From the NCBI GenBank assembly GCA_025526995.1, contig JAHLKG010000004.1, positions 930,001 through 994,000 on the forward strand: a stretch of 64,000 nucleotides of DNA. The letters are read 5' to 3'. The notes below the pieces were generated by a model that made no database searches, was not told where the DNA came from, and saw only the letters and a list, made by a program, of their open reading frames with translations. How positions within the stretch are numbered: position 1 is the first letter of the stretch; every line of letters begins with the position of its first letter. The translations under genes were made by a program, and so were the position numbers. Below are positions 1 to 13,051 of this stretch, piece by piece. The DNA is from Powellomyces hirtus. Taxonomy: Eukaryota; Chytridiomycota; Chytridiomycetes; Spizellomycetales; Powellomycetaceae.

Positions 1-3000
1 GTCAAAGCTCTTGGGGTTCTTTTCGGTCGCCAAGTCCTCGTATTCAATTGCGACGAAGGCATTGACTACAAAAGTATGGGCAGGATCTTCGTTGGTCTTG
101 TAAAGTGCGGAGCTTGGGGCTGTTTCGATGAGTTCAATCGACTGGAAGAAGCCGTGCTTTCCGCCGTCTCGCAACAGATTCAAATCATTCAAGCTGCATT
201 GAAGGCAAAGTCAAAGGAAGTGGAGCTCCTCAGCAAAACCGTCGACCTCGACGCAAACTCGGGAATTTTCGTCACTCTAAATCCAGCAGGAAAGGGCTAT
301 GGCGGACGCCAAAAACTGCCCGACAATCTCAAACAATTGTTCCGCTCTATTGCAATGACACATCCAGACAACGAACTCATCTCGGAAGTCATCTTGTTTT
401 CTGAGGGATTCCACGAAGGGAAAGAGCTGGGAAGCAAGGTTGTGTCGGTTTTCACATTATGCAAACAACTCCTGTCTCAGCAACAACATTACGATTGGGG
501 TCTGCGACCTCTGAAAGCTGTACTGGGTCTAGCTGGTCGTCTTCTGCACGACGAAGAGCGGAAAGGTCCGATCGACAAGCTACGAGAAGGAGCTATACTT
601 GTCAAAGCGCTCAGAGTGAATACGTTGTCCAAACTGACGTTTGCGGATAGTTTGCGTTTCAATGGATTGATGAAAGACATCTTTCCCGAAGTTCCCCTGG
701 AGGAAGTGGACTATGCGGATTTGTCGAAAGCCGTCAAGGAGTCCTACGCCGAGCTGAATTTGATATACATTGAATCACAGGCCGAAAAAATTCATCAGTT
801 CTATCAGGCTTGTAGACAACGAATGGGCGTCGTTGTGGTTGGCCCATCAGGCTCCGGAAAAAGCACCCTTTGGCGTGTATTGCGATTGGCTTGGCAGAAG
901 GTTGGACAGACATTGCGCCAACACACAGTTAACCCAAAAGCCATTGATCGCAATTCTCTACTGGGACACATGGACATGGACACCCGTGAATGGTTCGATG
1001 GTGTCATAACAGCCGCTTCTCGACAAGCAGTGAAAGAAACTAGCGACGTTCATACCTGGATTGTGTCAGATGGGGACATTGACCCAGAATGGGTAGAGTC
1101 TCTGAACTCTGTGCTGGACGACAACCGTCTTCTGACGATGCCAAATGGCGAGCGTATACAATTTGGTCCCAACGTCAACTTCATTTTCGAAACTCATAAT
1201 CTGAAGTTTGCGTCTCCGGCAACCGTGAGCCGCATGGGAATGATCTACCTATCAGACGAAACCCTCGATGTCAAGGCTCTCGTGCAAGGGTGGCTCATGA
1301 AGCAACCGGAAAACATCAGGGAAAGCCTTGCCGATTGGATCGGCGACTTTTTCTACAAGAGCATTGACTGGATGGCTCAGAACGCGGAAATGGTTGTTGA
1401 AACCACTAAAGTAGGTCTTGTCATGAATGGATTGTCCCATCTGACGAATGTGAACAGCCGTACGGAGTTCCTCTACAGTTTAATACGAGGACTAGGGGCA
1501 AATATGTACCCAGACAAACGCCTCACTTTTGCCAACGAACTGCTACTGTGGGCAAGTGAACCATCCCCGGATCCTAAGCGCACATTGGATTACTATGTGG
1601 ACAGAAATGGTCGCCTTGAATCATACGTACTACAAGAGACAGAAAACCTTACAATTGATGATTTTGACACTGAGGAACACATCCCCGTCATCGAAACTGT
1701 GGACGTCCGGAAGGCTGTTGATGTACTCATGCCGTGGATCAGTGGCGGCCAACCTTTTCTGCTCGTCGGCCCAGAAGGGGCAGGAAAACACATGCTCCTA
1801 CGCCACTGCTTTTCAAAACTCAGATCGACATCGATTGCAACCATTCACTGTAGCGCCCAAACTCGCTCCTCTCATGTGCTACAACGCTTGAAACAGACAT
1901 GTACCGCCGCCCAAACTACAGCTGGAAGGATCATGCGACCTCGTGAGGCTGAGAGATTGATCTTGTATCTGAAGGATATCAACCTTCCAAAACCTGACAA
2001 GTATGCTACTGTTGAGCTGGTGCAATTTTTGCAACAGCTTCTAACTTACCAAGGATTCTATGACCATAATCTGGAATGGGTGGGGATTGAAAATGTACAG
2101 ATTGTCGCTTCCATGAACCCGTCTACGACAATGGGTAGACATGAACTTTCTACTCGCTTTACATCTGTCATTCGACAAGGCTACATGGCATACCCTGATC
2201 AGGAGCAGCTCCAGGCGATCTATCGGATTTTGGTGCAACCAATCCTATTCCACTCGGTTCCGGGTCATAAAACTTGGAGCTTGCCACGCAACGTGCAGAA
2301 GCTCGCCACCACGATGATCAGTATTTACGATGAGATCAGCAAGCGATTCACACCTGACGTCAAAGCACACTATCTTTTCACTCCTCGTGATGTTACGCGT
2401 TGGATACTCGGGCTCGCTCGCTATGAATACACAGACTCGGAACCAGGGGAACTTCTGAACGTTGTGGCTCACGAAGCTCAACGACTCTTCCAAGATAGGC
2501 TTGTGGGAAATGAGGCGAAACAGAAGTTTGACATGATCATTTCAACGGTATTGCGCAATGATTGGGATCATCAAATCAGCCTCGACGACAAGGTTTTCAC
2601 AAGCGCCGCGCGGGGGTCGTCCTTGAATTTGCACGCCGCAAGAGGATTAGTCAAAACCTCGCTGGCTGACTACAAGCAGACTGTGGAGAGTGCACTCAAA
2701 GTGTTTGAACGTGACTCCCGAACTCTCCATCTTTCACTGGTACCAGAAGCTCTGGCCCAGATCGCGCGGGTGGAGCGAGTACTGGGACATCAGGGGGGCT
2801 CACTGCTTTTGGCGGGTCGGCCTGGGGTCGGTCGCCTGCACACGGTACTTCTCGTATCTCACATGCTGGGAATCAAGCTGTTTTCCCCGAGCGTTGGGCG
2901 GTCTTATGGAATCAAAGGATTTGCGGCGGACATCAAGCAAATACTGCAGACTGTTGGGGTCGCTGGCGAAGACTCAGTGCTGGTGATTGAGGATCATCAA

Positions 3001-6000
3001 CTACCGGATGCGGCATTTTTGGAAAGCATAAATAGCATCCTCAGCAGCGGCGAGGTGCCAGGACTATATGCGCCCGATGAAATGGACGTGTTGCTCTCTT
3101 CCTTGAAGGACAAGCACTCTGAGGAAGGGTTCCGGGGAACGCTCTTTGAGTACTTTGCGGTGAGAATCCGCAAATACCTCCACGTCGTACTGCTACTGGA
3201 TTCGGCGTCTTCAGAATTCATTCCACGCTGCGAAGCCAATCCCGCACTTTATACGCGGTGCGAGATTGGGTGGATGGACAGCTGGTCGTCAGAGAGTATG
3301 CTCCGCATTGCTAAGAGCAATTTTTCGGCCAGCCCGGTGCTTTCAAACCTGAAAGATCAAGATCAGCTCGTAAAGCAGATGATTCAAGTTCACTCAACAT
3401 ACATTGAGCAAGGCGCAACACCGAAGCACTTCGCGGACTACGTGAAGACTTACGAACGTGTGTTTTGCTCCAAAAGAGATTCCTTTGAGAGCAAGTTGAA
3501 GTACCTCGGCGGTGGATTGACGAAAATGACGGAAGCAGCAAAATATGTTGATACGCTATCAGCTGAGGCCAAGAAGCAAGGGGCGGAGCTGGCTGAAAAG
3601 CAGAAAGAGGCCGATGCCGCTCTCAAGCAGATCACGGACAGTATGGTAAACGCGTCTGAACAGAAAAAAGAAATGGAAGAGCTTAGCATCCAATTGAAAG
3701 ATGAGGAAGAAAATCTTCTGAAGCGGAAGAAGGTCATTGAGGAGGAGCTGGCAGAAGTGGAGCCCATTGTACGTGCATCAAAAGCTGCTGTTGGAGAAAT
3801 CCGATCAGATAGTTTAGCGGAGATTAGATCGCTGCGCGCACCACCGCCAGCCATTCGCGACGTTCTGGAAGGTGTGCTCAAGATCATGGGAATTTTGGAC
3901 ATGTCCTGGAACAGCATGAAGTCATTCTTAGGCAAGCGGACGGTAAAGGATGAGATTATGAACTTTGATGCCCGAAACATCACCAAGCAAGTAAGAGAAT
4001 CCGTTGGAGAGCTTTTGAAGCAGAAGAAAGACTCATTCGAGGAGGCGACAATTAAACGGGTGTCGGTTGCTGCTGCTCCGCTTGCCACATGGGTGAAAGC
4101 AAATCTGCAATATTCCTCGATTTTGGAAAAAATTCAACCTCTGGAAGCTGACCTTGCCAGACTTACTAAATCGCTGGACACTTCACGAGAGCGGGTAAAC
4201 AGTTTGAAGAAAGAGCTGGCGGTTGTGGATGACAAAGTCGCAACACTGAAAGAAGACTTCAGTGGCCGAACCCGAGAAGCAGAGACTCTGCGGGCAAATC
4301 TCGAGAAAGCGAAGGCGACGATCTCATCTGCGCAAGGATTGCTCGGCAAGCTATCGGGTGAAGGCAAACGATGGGGCAGTCAGGCCCAAGAGATCAAGGT
4401 GTCTTTGGAAAGCTTACCTTATAATTGTCTCTTGGCATCGGGTTTCATAACGTACCTGGCCGCGGCGCCCGAAGACGGCCGCATGAAGGCTATGGCAGAA
4501 TGGCAGGCAATCACTGGCGTCGATAATTTTGCATTCCGGGCCGTGATGAGCACGGAAAGCGAGCACTTGATCTGGAAATCTCAGGGACTTCCAGCAGATG
4601 CTCTGTCCAATGAGAACGCTATCATTATTCTCAACGATAACCGCACTCCGTTGATTATTGACCCGTCTGGTCAAGCGGTCACATGGCTCAAAACGCTTCT
4701 GGCCGACAGAAAGCCGGAGATCATCAACCAGCACGACGAAAATTTCGTCAGATCAGTCGAACTTGCCGTGCGTTTCGGTAAAACGCTCATCATTCAAGAA
4801 GTGACCAATATCGAGCCATTCTTGTATCCTGTAATTCGCAAAGATATTCAAAAGCAAGGCCCGCGTTCTGTCCTTCAGCTCGGAGAGAAAGTTGTGGACT
4901 ATAATGAAGATTTCCACTTATATCTCGTGACCAGCCGCTCTGAGTTCACAATACCATCCGATGCCCATGGCTATGTACAAGGCGTGAACTTCACCGTAAC
5001 AAGGGCCGGACTAGCGGGACAACTCCTGGGCGTGACTCTGAAGCATGAACAACCGGAACTCGAACTAGAAAAAATGAAACTACTGAAGAAGGAAGATGAA
5101 CTCAAAATCCAACTCGCACAGCTCGAAGAGTCTCTACTGGGGGAACTTGCCAATTCACAAGGCAATATTCTGGAAAACAAGACTCTGATTGCATCCTTGA
5201 ACGAAACCCGTGACAAAAGCAGCACGATTGCTACTGGTTTGGAGGAATCGCGGCGACTGCAAATGTCTTTGGATGCCGAACGGGACAAGTTTACGCCGCT
5301 GTCTGATTTTGGCAGTGCTCTTTACTTTGTGGTCAGCGATCTCGGCAAATTCAATAATATGTATGTGTTTTCTCTCGCTTCCTTCCTCCGGCTGTATGCG
5401 CAAGCCCTGAGGTCCGAGGGTTCATCTTCAAATGACGGAACGGAACTGCGGATACAGCTGTTGATGAGCACTCTTGAAAAGCTTGTCTATAACTACATAT
5501 CACGATCCCTGTTCAAAGGTGATCGACAGATGTTTGCACTTCACCTTACCCATCTGCTCCACCCAACTCTGTTTGAAGACGACGAGTGGAATCTCTTCAC
5601 TGGACTGGTCGTTACTGCGGAAGAAGAAGGAGGAATTGAAATACCTCAGTGGGTGCCAGCGGAAAGAGTCCCAATGATGAGGCAATTGGTGGTACGCTTG
5701 GCAATTGTTGGTATTATCTCATTCGTCATCTCGCTAACACTTCTGTGGAAGATAATGCTGCCAGCTTTATCGCAATCATTAGGTTTGTCAGACTCAGAGA
5801 CCTGGACTGGATGGATGAGGCATCCAGCTTGCGAAACTTCGTTATCCAGGCCGAGCTTCAGGTACTCAATAATGAGGGGCTAAAGTGAAAGACTCCATCT
5901 GCTAACCTTAGACTTCTTTAGTGGCTTCCAAAACTTGCTTCTTGTTCAGGCACTTCGCCCGGATCGACTTCTGAGTGCCAGTAAGCAATAAACTGCAATC

Positions 6001-8447
6001 ACATTGTCTTAGCTCGTGCTGAGTCTAACTGTTCACAGTGAACAACTTTTGCTGTACCGTGCTCGGGATGAGTAGCTTGGCACCGCCGCCGCTGAATCTG
6101 GAACGACTGTTCACTCAGGAGTCCCTGCCGAAAGAGCCTATTCTTTTCATCACAACCGCTGGCGCAGACCCCTCACAAGAACTGAAAGAATTTGCATCAC
6201 GCACCGTGGGAGATGATCACTATCATCAGGTTTGGTCATTTGTGTTGTAGGTCGTGATTTATACCTCGTAATCTTATGGCTTTTTCGCGAATGTCCAGGT
6301 TGCAATGGGACAGGGACAAGGGGACGTAGCTATCGCTCTCCTTCGCCAAACTGCTCCGAAAGGAGGTTGGCTGTGTCTTCAAAATGTGCATTTAGTCACC
6401 AGCTGGCTCCCCACACTGGAAAAGGAGCTAGGCTCCGTTGCAACGCATCCGAGGTTTCGGCTTTGGATGACGTCCGAGGCTCACACGAAGTTCCCGGCTA
6501 GTTTGTTGCAAAACAGTCTGAAAATTACTGTTGAGTCTCCTCCAGGTAGGAAATTGGAATAATTGATGCCCGAGCTTTACCTTTTCAAACCCTCGCGGTT
6601 TTTATCTTAGGTGTCAAGAAGAATCTGCAAAGAACCTATGAAGCGTGGTCTCCGCAGTTCATATCCTCCGGTCCAGTTCACCGAGCACAAGCCTTGTTTG
6701 CACTTGCCTGGTTCCATGCTGTGGTTCAAGAACGAAGAACGTACATTCCGCAGGGCTGGAACAAGTTCTATGAGTTTTCTGCAGCGGATCTCCGCTCTAG
6801 TGCTGAAGTTGTTGCGGTACGTTCGGAGAACATTTTGGTGTCAGTTCTTATAATTCATCTAATGGGGCAATTTGTAGGACATGTGCACATCGGCCAAGAC
6901 ACCTCAATGGGCGGTATTGCATGGGCTACTGGAAAACGCTATATATGGTGGTCGTATTGATGATGTTCACGACGCAATAAAATTGCGCACGTATTTGGCT
7001 CAATTCTTCAACGATGGTGCGGAAATCTTTGAATCCAACCCCCAGGGAACACACATTTGACAATCCAATTCTATAGATGTGTTCACACTGGGCGGCCGCA
7101 GCCCTTCTCGGAAATTGGCGAAAGGGTTGAGCTTGCCCAGCACAGCAGACCATGCTGCGTATCAATCCTTAATCATGGAGCTACCCGAGATAGATAATGT
7201 CACATCCTTCGGCTTGCCCGCTAACATTGACCGCACGCTACAACGCAATAGCAGTCAGATGGTAATTGGTCAACTGAAAGTGTTGGTACGTACCCGGGCA
7301 CGGTGCATCGCAACAGCTTTCACAACCGTCACTCACGACGGTCGCGTAAACAGCGTCAGGTCGATGTGCAAGGCCAAAGGTTTGACAAGGAGAAGTGGAC
7401 ACGAGAGTTGTCACCTTTCCTTCTGCTGTGGAGAAAGGTATGGACCACTAGCAGCAGCTTACTATTGTTGGAGGAACTAAAGTACGATGCAGTTAACCAC
7501 TGGAAGCGATCTCGCACAACGCAAAATCAATCAAAACCCAGATGCGAACCCAATCACAGCTTTCTTGGAATTGGTGAGTATGGTCACCACTTGAACGTCA
7601 TGGTGTTATTTGTGCTGAAGGTGAAAGTAAACAGGAATTGACCAATGCCATAACCCTACTGCGGCGCATCCAAGCCGATCTTGCCGCAATCTCAAAGGTT
7701 ATTCGCGGCACCCTGCTTCTCACCAACGATATCGTGGCCGTCGCTCATGATCTTTTGAATGGAGAAACCCCAAAGAGGTATGCATATGGACCCTGCTGTC
7801 TAAGAAACCTTCGAACGCTGAAACGCCCTGCAACGGTAGTTGGCTCGGCATTTGGGAGGGACCAGAAAGGCCGCAGCACTTCCTGCGGGAAACTATGTCT
7901 AATAGTTTGGCTGTGGAATCGTGGCTGGAAAGAGAGGGATCCGGCACTCTTTTCCAAAGCCCGGTAAAAATGGCTGGGTTGTTCAATCCAGTCACTTTTT
8001 TAAATGCGTTGAGACAGCAAAGCTCAAGAATGCGTGAGTGAGACTCGGGTGGGATTTACAATTGCAACATGCGGCTTATTTGATGTTTGATACTTAGTTA
8101 GGGTTCCAATGGATGGTCTTCGACTCACGACAACCTGGGGATCTAGCTCCAGCTCATCGGATTCGCTTTCCGTCACGATAGATGGGTTACTTTTGCAAGG
8201 CTGTGCTTTTGACGGGAAACGGCTGTCAGAAGCGCATGCTGAGGATCCAACGTTCCTAGCCGCACCATTATGCAAAGTGGCATGGTCACCCAAAAACAAC
8301 GATCAAGAGGCCAGAAATATTCTCAAGGTGCCTATGTACACAGGGCCGATGCGGGAGAAGATCATTTGTAACGTGGACATGCCAGTCGATGGAGACAAAG
8401 ACACTTGGATATTAGCCGGGGTTGCCTTGTTCTTGAAGGCTGAATGA
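1..8447 (+). CDS. DYNC2H1: Cytoplasmic dynein-2 heavy chain (IFT dynein), 5' partial
   Basis: Motor subunit of the retrograde intraflagellar transport dynein, which moves cargo from flagellar tip to base. The reading frame is open from base 1, so the tail and start of AAA1 lie upstream. Seen: AAA1 GAWGCFDEFNR near 109-141, AAA2 P-loop GPSGSGKST (841-867), a weak AAA3 P-loop GPEGAGKH (1768-1791), a degenerate AAA4 loop GRPGVGRLH with K replaced by R (2815-2841), stalk coiled coils around 3470-3800 and 4110-4400 flanking the microtubule-binding domain, AAA5/6 and the C-terminal domain. Exons: 1-5691, 5752-5861, 5922-5980, 6039-6229, 6299-6545, 6611-6816, 6878-7016, 7077-7285, 7354-7437, 7493-7573, 7635-7777, 7840-8033, 8098-8447. 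Every junction keeps frame. All 12 introns fall in the last 2.8 kb. Dynein-2 rather than axonemal assignment rests on the C-terminal segments (e.g. SWLGIWEGPE) and lack of axonemal signatures. Confidence 0.93.
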
Positions 8448-8506
8448 TTGGCGATTTGTACAGCGTATATTTTGTAATTTATACAGAGTAAACAAAAAAT
8501 CCAAAA

Positions 8507-11500
8507 TCAAACTGGTGCGACTTGGCGCTTTGGCAATATCGAGGCGGAAAATGATCCGTCCTCATTTGTGATCATTGGCGTGACATTCAAGACAGCAGCC
8601 TTCGGCGCTTTCTTGCCGCATTTTGCTCTTTTCGGACCAACTGCCGGGGATGTATCGGGATGATTTAGGTCTTCGGGGCAAGACTCAGACTCGGGAGTAC
8701 GGACCTTGGCATTCTTGGTTCCTAGTATTGATTGCGGCCCTGCCTTCGTGGCCCCAGCCAATGGGCCAGCTGTCACCGACTTGGTTTCGGTTGATGCCAG
8801 CATAGCCCTCCCCTGCACAGAGTCGTTCCCACGCATCCGATCTGCTGTGGCTTCATCAGGTTCCATCTCTTCCTTCTGCATTCTTTGCTTGTTTTCTTTG
8901 CGTTTGTTATTCGCAGCGCTGCCGCCTTCCAAAAGTTTTCTTAATCGTCGATAGTCGGCTGCAAGACTGTTCAGCCTCTGTTCATGAACTTCCAAATCGA
9001 GAGGATCAGCCGCCATTTGCATGTCCAGACGGACATTATCGATGGCATCATAGACGTCAATGATGTCCTTGGCAGCTTGTGTACTTCGATCAACGTCACG
9101 CTTGCTTGAGGAACCTGAGTCGTCCAAGGGAGTGTTTATCGCAGGGGCGGGAACAGGTGTCTGCTGGCACGTGACCTCTGCGATAGAGAACAGTTCCTCG
9201 CCCCACATATCGGATATCCCGTTGTCCTCCTTCCATCTTTCGATTTCTTTCACCACAGTATACACGTCGACACTTCGACCAACGTTCACTGGCTTCGTGT
9301 TGCTTGGGGTCAAGCAGTCCATGTCCACTTCTTTGCGAAGACAATGATCGATGTCCACGGAAGAAAAAAAAGCGGCCGACTAGAAGTTTATTACTTGAAC
9401 TTAGCCCAGTGGTGGCGAAAAGAGGAACGCTACAGCTGAAACCTTAACTCACCGCAGGAACATCATGAATGCCAACGCTTGCCGAGAAGGCAGTTCGGAC
9501 CCACAGATTGGCGATTTGCAGGCAAAAGGCGACCAGCATGCTTTGCTCTTCTTTCGCAAGGTATCTGACTTCATCATGTATAGACACCATAAATCGGCCA
9601 TCAATATGGAGTCGGCGCATGAGATAGTCCATGGAGACTAGAAGCAGATGGAGGTAGTCGACCCCAGACGATTGTACAGCCCAGTTCACGCGTGATGTCA
9701 TATACTAAGGCAATCTATGTGAGTAGGAAGGCATGACTTGATTTCGAATTGATAAGTCCTTACCTTATCCTTCACATACTTGGGCATCAGACTGTTAGGT
9801 ATCACACATCCCAAAACGGGTGTGGTGGGTGTCTCGGAAACAGCGATCTTTTCCAGCTGATTGAACATGAAAGATTCACTGCCACCATGCCAGATTGGTG
9901 TCAATCTTCTAGCCGATCCAGGTCTTTGCCACATGTTCTTTACTGTGGAGCGCTGTCCTTTAGTTTTGGCATACAGCTCGTTTGCTTTCTCCTCAGCATC
10001 CGCTTTGTCCATCCCAGGGGAGTGTTGAAGTAAGAGTTGAATCGCATATTTAAGACCGGCGCCATAAATTCGTCCATAGTTGAAAATTTTGGCAGAATCA
10101 CGCGAGATTCCAAGAATTTTGCCAGTCACCGTATGAAGATCTGTTCCTTGCGTCTTTGTTCCTTGAAGAGTCATGAAACCAATCGCCGTTGCACCATGCA
10201 TCTTGAATTGCGCATCTCCGAGTAAGCTAGCAATCCAGAGCTCTTCGGAATCCACATCAGCCCCGACGATTTTGTACCCAGCCGGAGCCTGCACTTGAGC
10301 TTTGAGCTCTGAACCGATCCGGTTCTTCTTTGCGTTGGCCGCGGTCATCCACGTAGCTTCCACAGCTCTTCTCGTGACCGTGCCCATGACAATAGATTGT
10401 GGTAGGATCACTCCATACTCTCTGCCATTTGCAGCCGCCACGTTCTGTTCCGGGATGTCTTTTCCCCAACATTTAAATTGGCCCAATATGCGTTGCTTGG
10501 CACTCGTCCAGTATGTGCATTGAGCATTGAGTGTCAAAATATGCTTGGCAGCCTCGTACTGTGAGGTAAGCGTGCCATTTTCAAAGGCCGAGATATACGA
10601 CTTTGACAACGGTGACCCGCAGTTCTTGCCTGCACCACCAGGATGTGGTATTCGATAGTAAACATGATCCTTGTCGTGCGACGCGCGAGAATCATAAGGT
10701 ATTTCAGGGCTGGCTTCTTGTTCTATGGAGGTAAACCTCAAAGACTTGTCATTGAATTTGTATTGCTCGTCTTTGGGAACGACGAACGTCCATCCGAACG
10801 ATTTGGTCCAGTAAACTGGGAAATTCTTCCATTTCAGCCTCAACAGATATGGGGTAATCCGTTTGCTGAGTGTGATCCAGAGTTTCTTGTCCAGTTTGTC
10901 AACCAAGTCCAAATACCAGTTAGGCTTCCCATCCCCTCCCCGTTGATTCCGATACGGTCGCGCTGGTTCTGTCACGAATCCATTCTTCTTCACTTTCGGT
11001 TTCGTCATCCTGACAGCAGGGACCTCCCAGTCCAGGTTCGAAAGCCATGGATCAGTTTTCCAGCTTCCATCCTTGCCCTTTGCGAGAGCGCTCTCGGCTA
11101 AAGTTGCTAATCTCTGAGATATGTCGCTTTGAAATTCATTGTATTTGCTTTCGGATTGACTGATGTAGTCGTTCCAGTCGCTAGAGATAGGCAGGTATCC
11201 TTTACCCATATGCAACATGCCAGCAAACGATGCAGGATGAGGGCATTTGTCCAGAAATCTCGGTAGCAGCGCGCGAAACAATTCGTGAGTAGCGGCGACG
11301 TCATTGGCGCAATAAGTCATTAGTGACTGAAAGTTGTCCAATATCGTCTGGACATCAGTCGTAGCGAAGTGATCCCGAGTGGATTTGTCTAAAGATTGTC
11401 CCAGATACAGATTTGCTACTTTTTCCAAGCTGTTGAGCGAGCTAACATCTTCCCAGTCAACATCCACTTTTTTCAAGCTGTTGAGCGCGCTAACATCTTT

Positions 11501-12715
11501 CCTTTCCATATTTTCAACGTCCGGAAATGAAGACGTGATGTTCCCATTTGCCACTTTTTCCAAGCTATTGAGCGAGCTAGCATCTTTCCTTTCCATATTT
11601 TCAACGTCCGGAAATGATGACGTGATGTTCCCATTTGCCACTTTTTCCAAGCTATTGACCGAGCCAACATCTTCCCTTTCCATATTTTCAACGCCCGGAG
11701 ATGAAGACGTGCTTTTCTTATCCTCTACCGGGCACTCCTTTTCTTCTTGATCCTTTTTTTTCTTTTTGAGCCAGGCTGGTCGTTGCTGAGAGGATAGGCC
11801 TCCGACAGCTGAATGTATGCTCATTGTGTCGATGAACCCCAACTGAGTTGGGCGGAGCCTGTACTCTTCGCGCACGCGCGCACGGTCGTATGCAATGTGA
11901 TGACCGATTACCACACGGACCTGATCAGGATCCCCCAACGAAATGAGCTTGCTTGGAAGGAACGGTTGCGATTCAGAATGGGAGAACAATCCAGGCGCAA
12001 TCCACGAGTACCAGTAATCTTTCGACACTGCCGCGGCCATCACAGGGTAATCGCTCAGCTTGTACAAAACTTCTGTGTCGAACACTAGCGCGTCATCAGA
12101 AGGTGCTTCCACAACCTGAGGTCGCGCGGTCGGATTTCGAGTATCGTACCGGACCCATCCTTCCGCGGACTTTCCAGTTTGCCATGAAGTCGGGCGAGGT
12201 GGAAGCTCACACTCTGCCATTTCCCGCGCCTTTTCCAGGTGACATCCTGCTTGCTCTCCGCCAAGGACCTGAAAGTGTTCGAGTATCGACTTCCCAGCGA
12301 GGTTCGGTATGTCAACTTGAACATCTGGAAGTGCATCCAGGGTCTTTCCTAGAAGATTCCATTGCGTTAAGTGCTGTTTTGCCTTTTCTTCCTGGAGCAG
12401 TGAGGGTCCCGGAACACGTTCTGATGGAAAGAGTTGTTTGTGGAGATCTTTGGAGATCATTTGAATTCCTACAGCATTTCGACGAACTACAGCTGCTGAC
12501 AACAGATAAAAAATGACAGATTTAAGAGAGCACAAGTGTATTCCATGAAGTGGACTGGATAACTTACGAGTTTGTTGGCTGTGGCTGGCTGTGAATCGCC
12601 TCCGTTTCAACAGGAATTTGCGAGGTAAGGATTGAAAAGACATGCATCGTGGCGCACGTCTCTGGTCAAGTCGAGAAAATTGATACCAATCCAGTTGATG
12701 GAATCTTGGGGTCAT
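8507..12715 (-). CDS. MIP1: Mitochondrial DNA polymerase gamma catalytic subunit
   Basis: Family A replicative polymerase of mitochondrial DNA. Exons on the minus strand: 12715-12568, 12495-9764, 9704-9453, 9379-8507 (1334 codons in frame). The N-terminus is rich in Arg/Lys with few acids, fitting a mitochondrial presequence. The 3'-5' exonuclease is present: Exo I VFDTEV, Exo II VIGHHIAYDR, Exo III YCANDVAATH. Polymerase motif A is GADVDSEELWIASLLGD, motif B RDSAKIFNYGRIYGAG, motif C VSIHDEV. After the catalytic core (FFSSVDIDHCLRKEVDMD) there is an extension of about 270 residues, lysine-rich and of low complexity towards the end, recalling the fungal Mip1 C-terminal extension. Odd feature: 29-residue tandem repeats between Exo II and Exo III (11408-11720). 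Its start lies 337 nt from the Mtr3 stop. Confidence 0.93.
11408..11720 (-). repeat. 87-bp tandem repeat inside the POLG exonuclease domain
   Basis: About three to four copies, two of them nearly identical and exactly 87 nt apart (compare positions 11546 and 11633). Each unit codes for 29 residues containing SLNSLEKVANG and DVENMERKD; the most C-terminal copy is degenerate. The period is a multiple of three, so the copy number can change without breaking the frame. Confidence 0.9.
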
Positions 12716-13051
12716 CGAGTTTGACCGGTTAAAGGGACTTTTTTGCGGGTATCGTTACAGTTTTTGGTCTTTTGAGAATAGCAGAGAGTGATCAGTCGTC
12801 CAATGGAACATAACCCGCCGAGGACCCTTTCCGCAGCTAGCGAGACCAGGCAGCTACAGAGGCAGACTGCACTTTGCAGCACAACACAACACTGGCTTTC
12901 TTGAATGGTCTAAAAAGTGCAGAAGGTAGCGCCTTTTTACACAAACCAAGATTCAAAGAACATTAACACGTTGATAACGTGTCACAGCGATCACGCGCTA
13001 AACAGCGTCTCTCAGGTCTCAGGTGGACCTCAACGATGTTGAGCTATTGCA
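12716..13051. promoter_or_regulatory. Intergenic region, POLG promoter and Mtr3 3' flank
   Basis: 336 nt between the POLG start codon and the Mtr3 stop, both on the minus strand. It must hold the POLG 5' control region and the Mtr3 terminator. No ORF, RNA gene or clear TATA box was found. Confidence 0.5.

Noticed and set aside
3450..4088. Minus-strand frame of 212 codons rich in Ser
   Set aside because: It is the mirror of the Lys/Glu-rich dynein stalk coiled coil, with no homology of its own.
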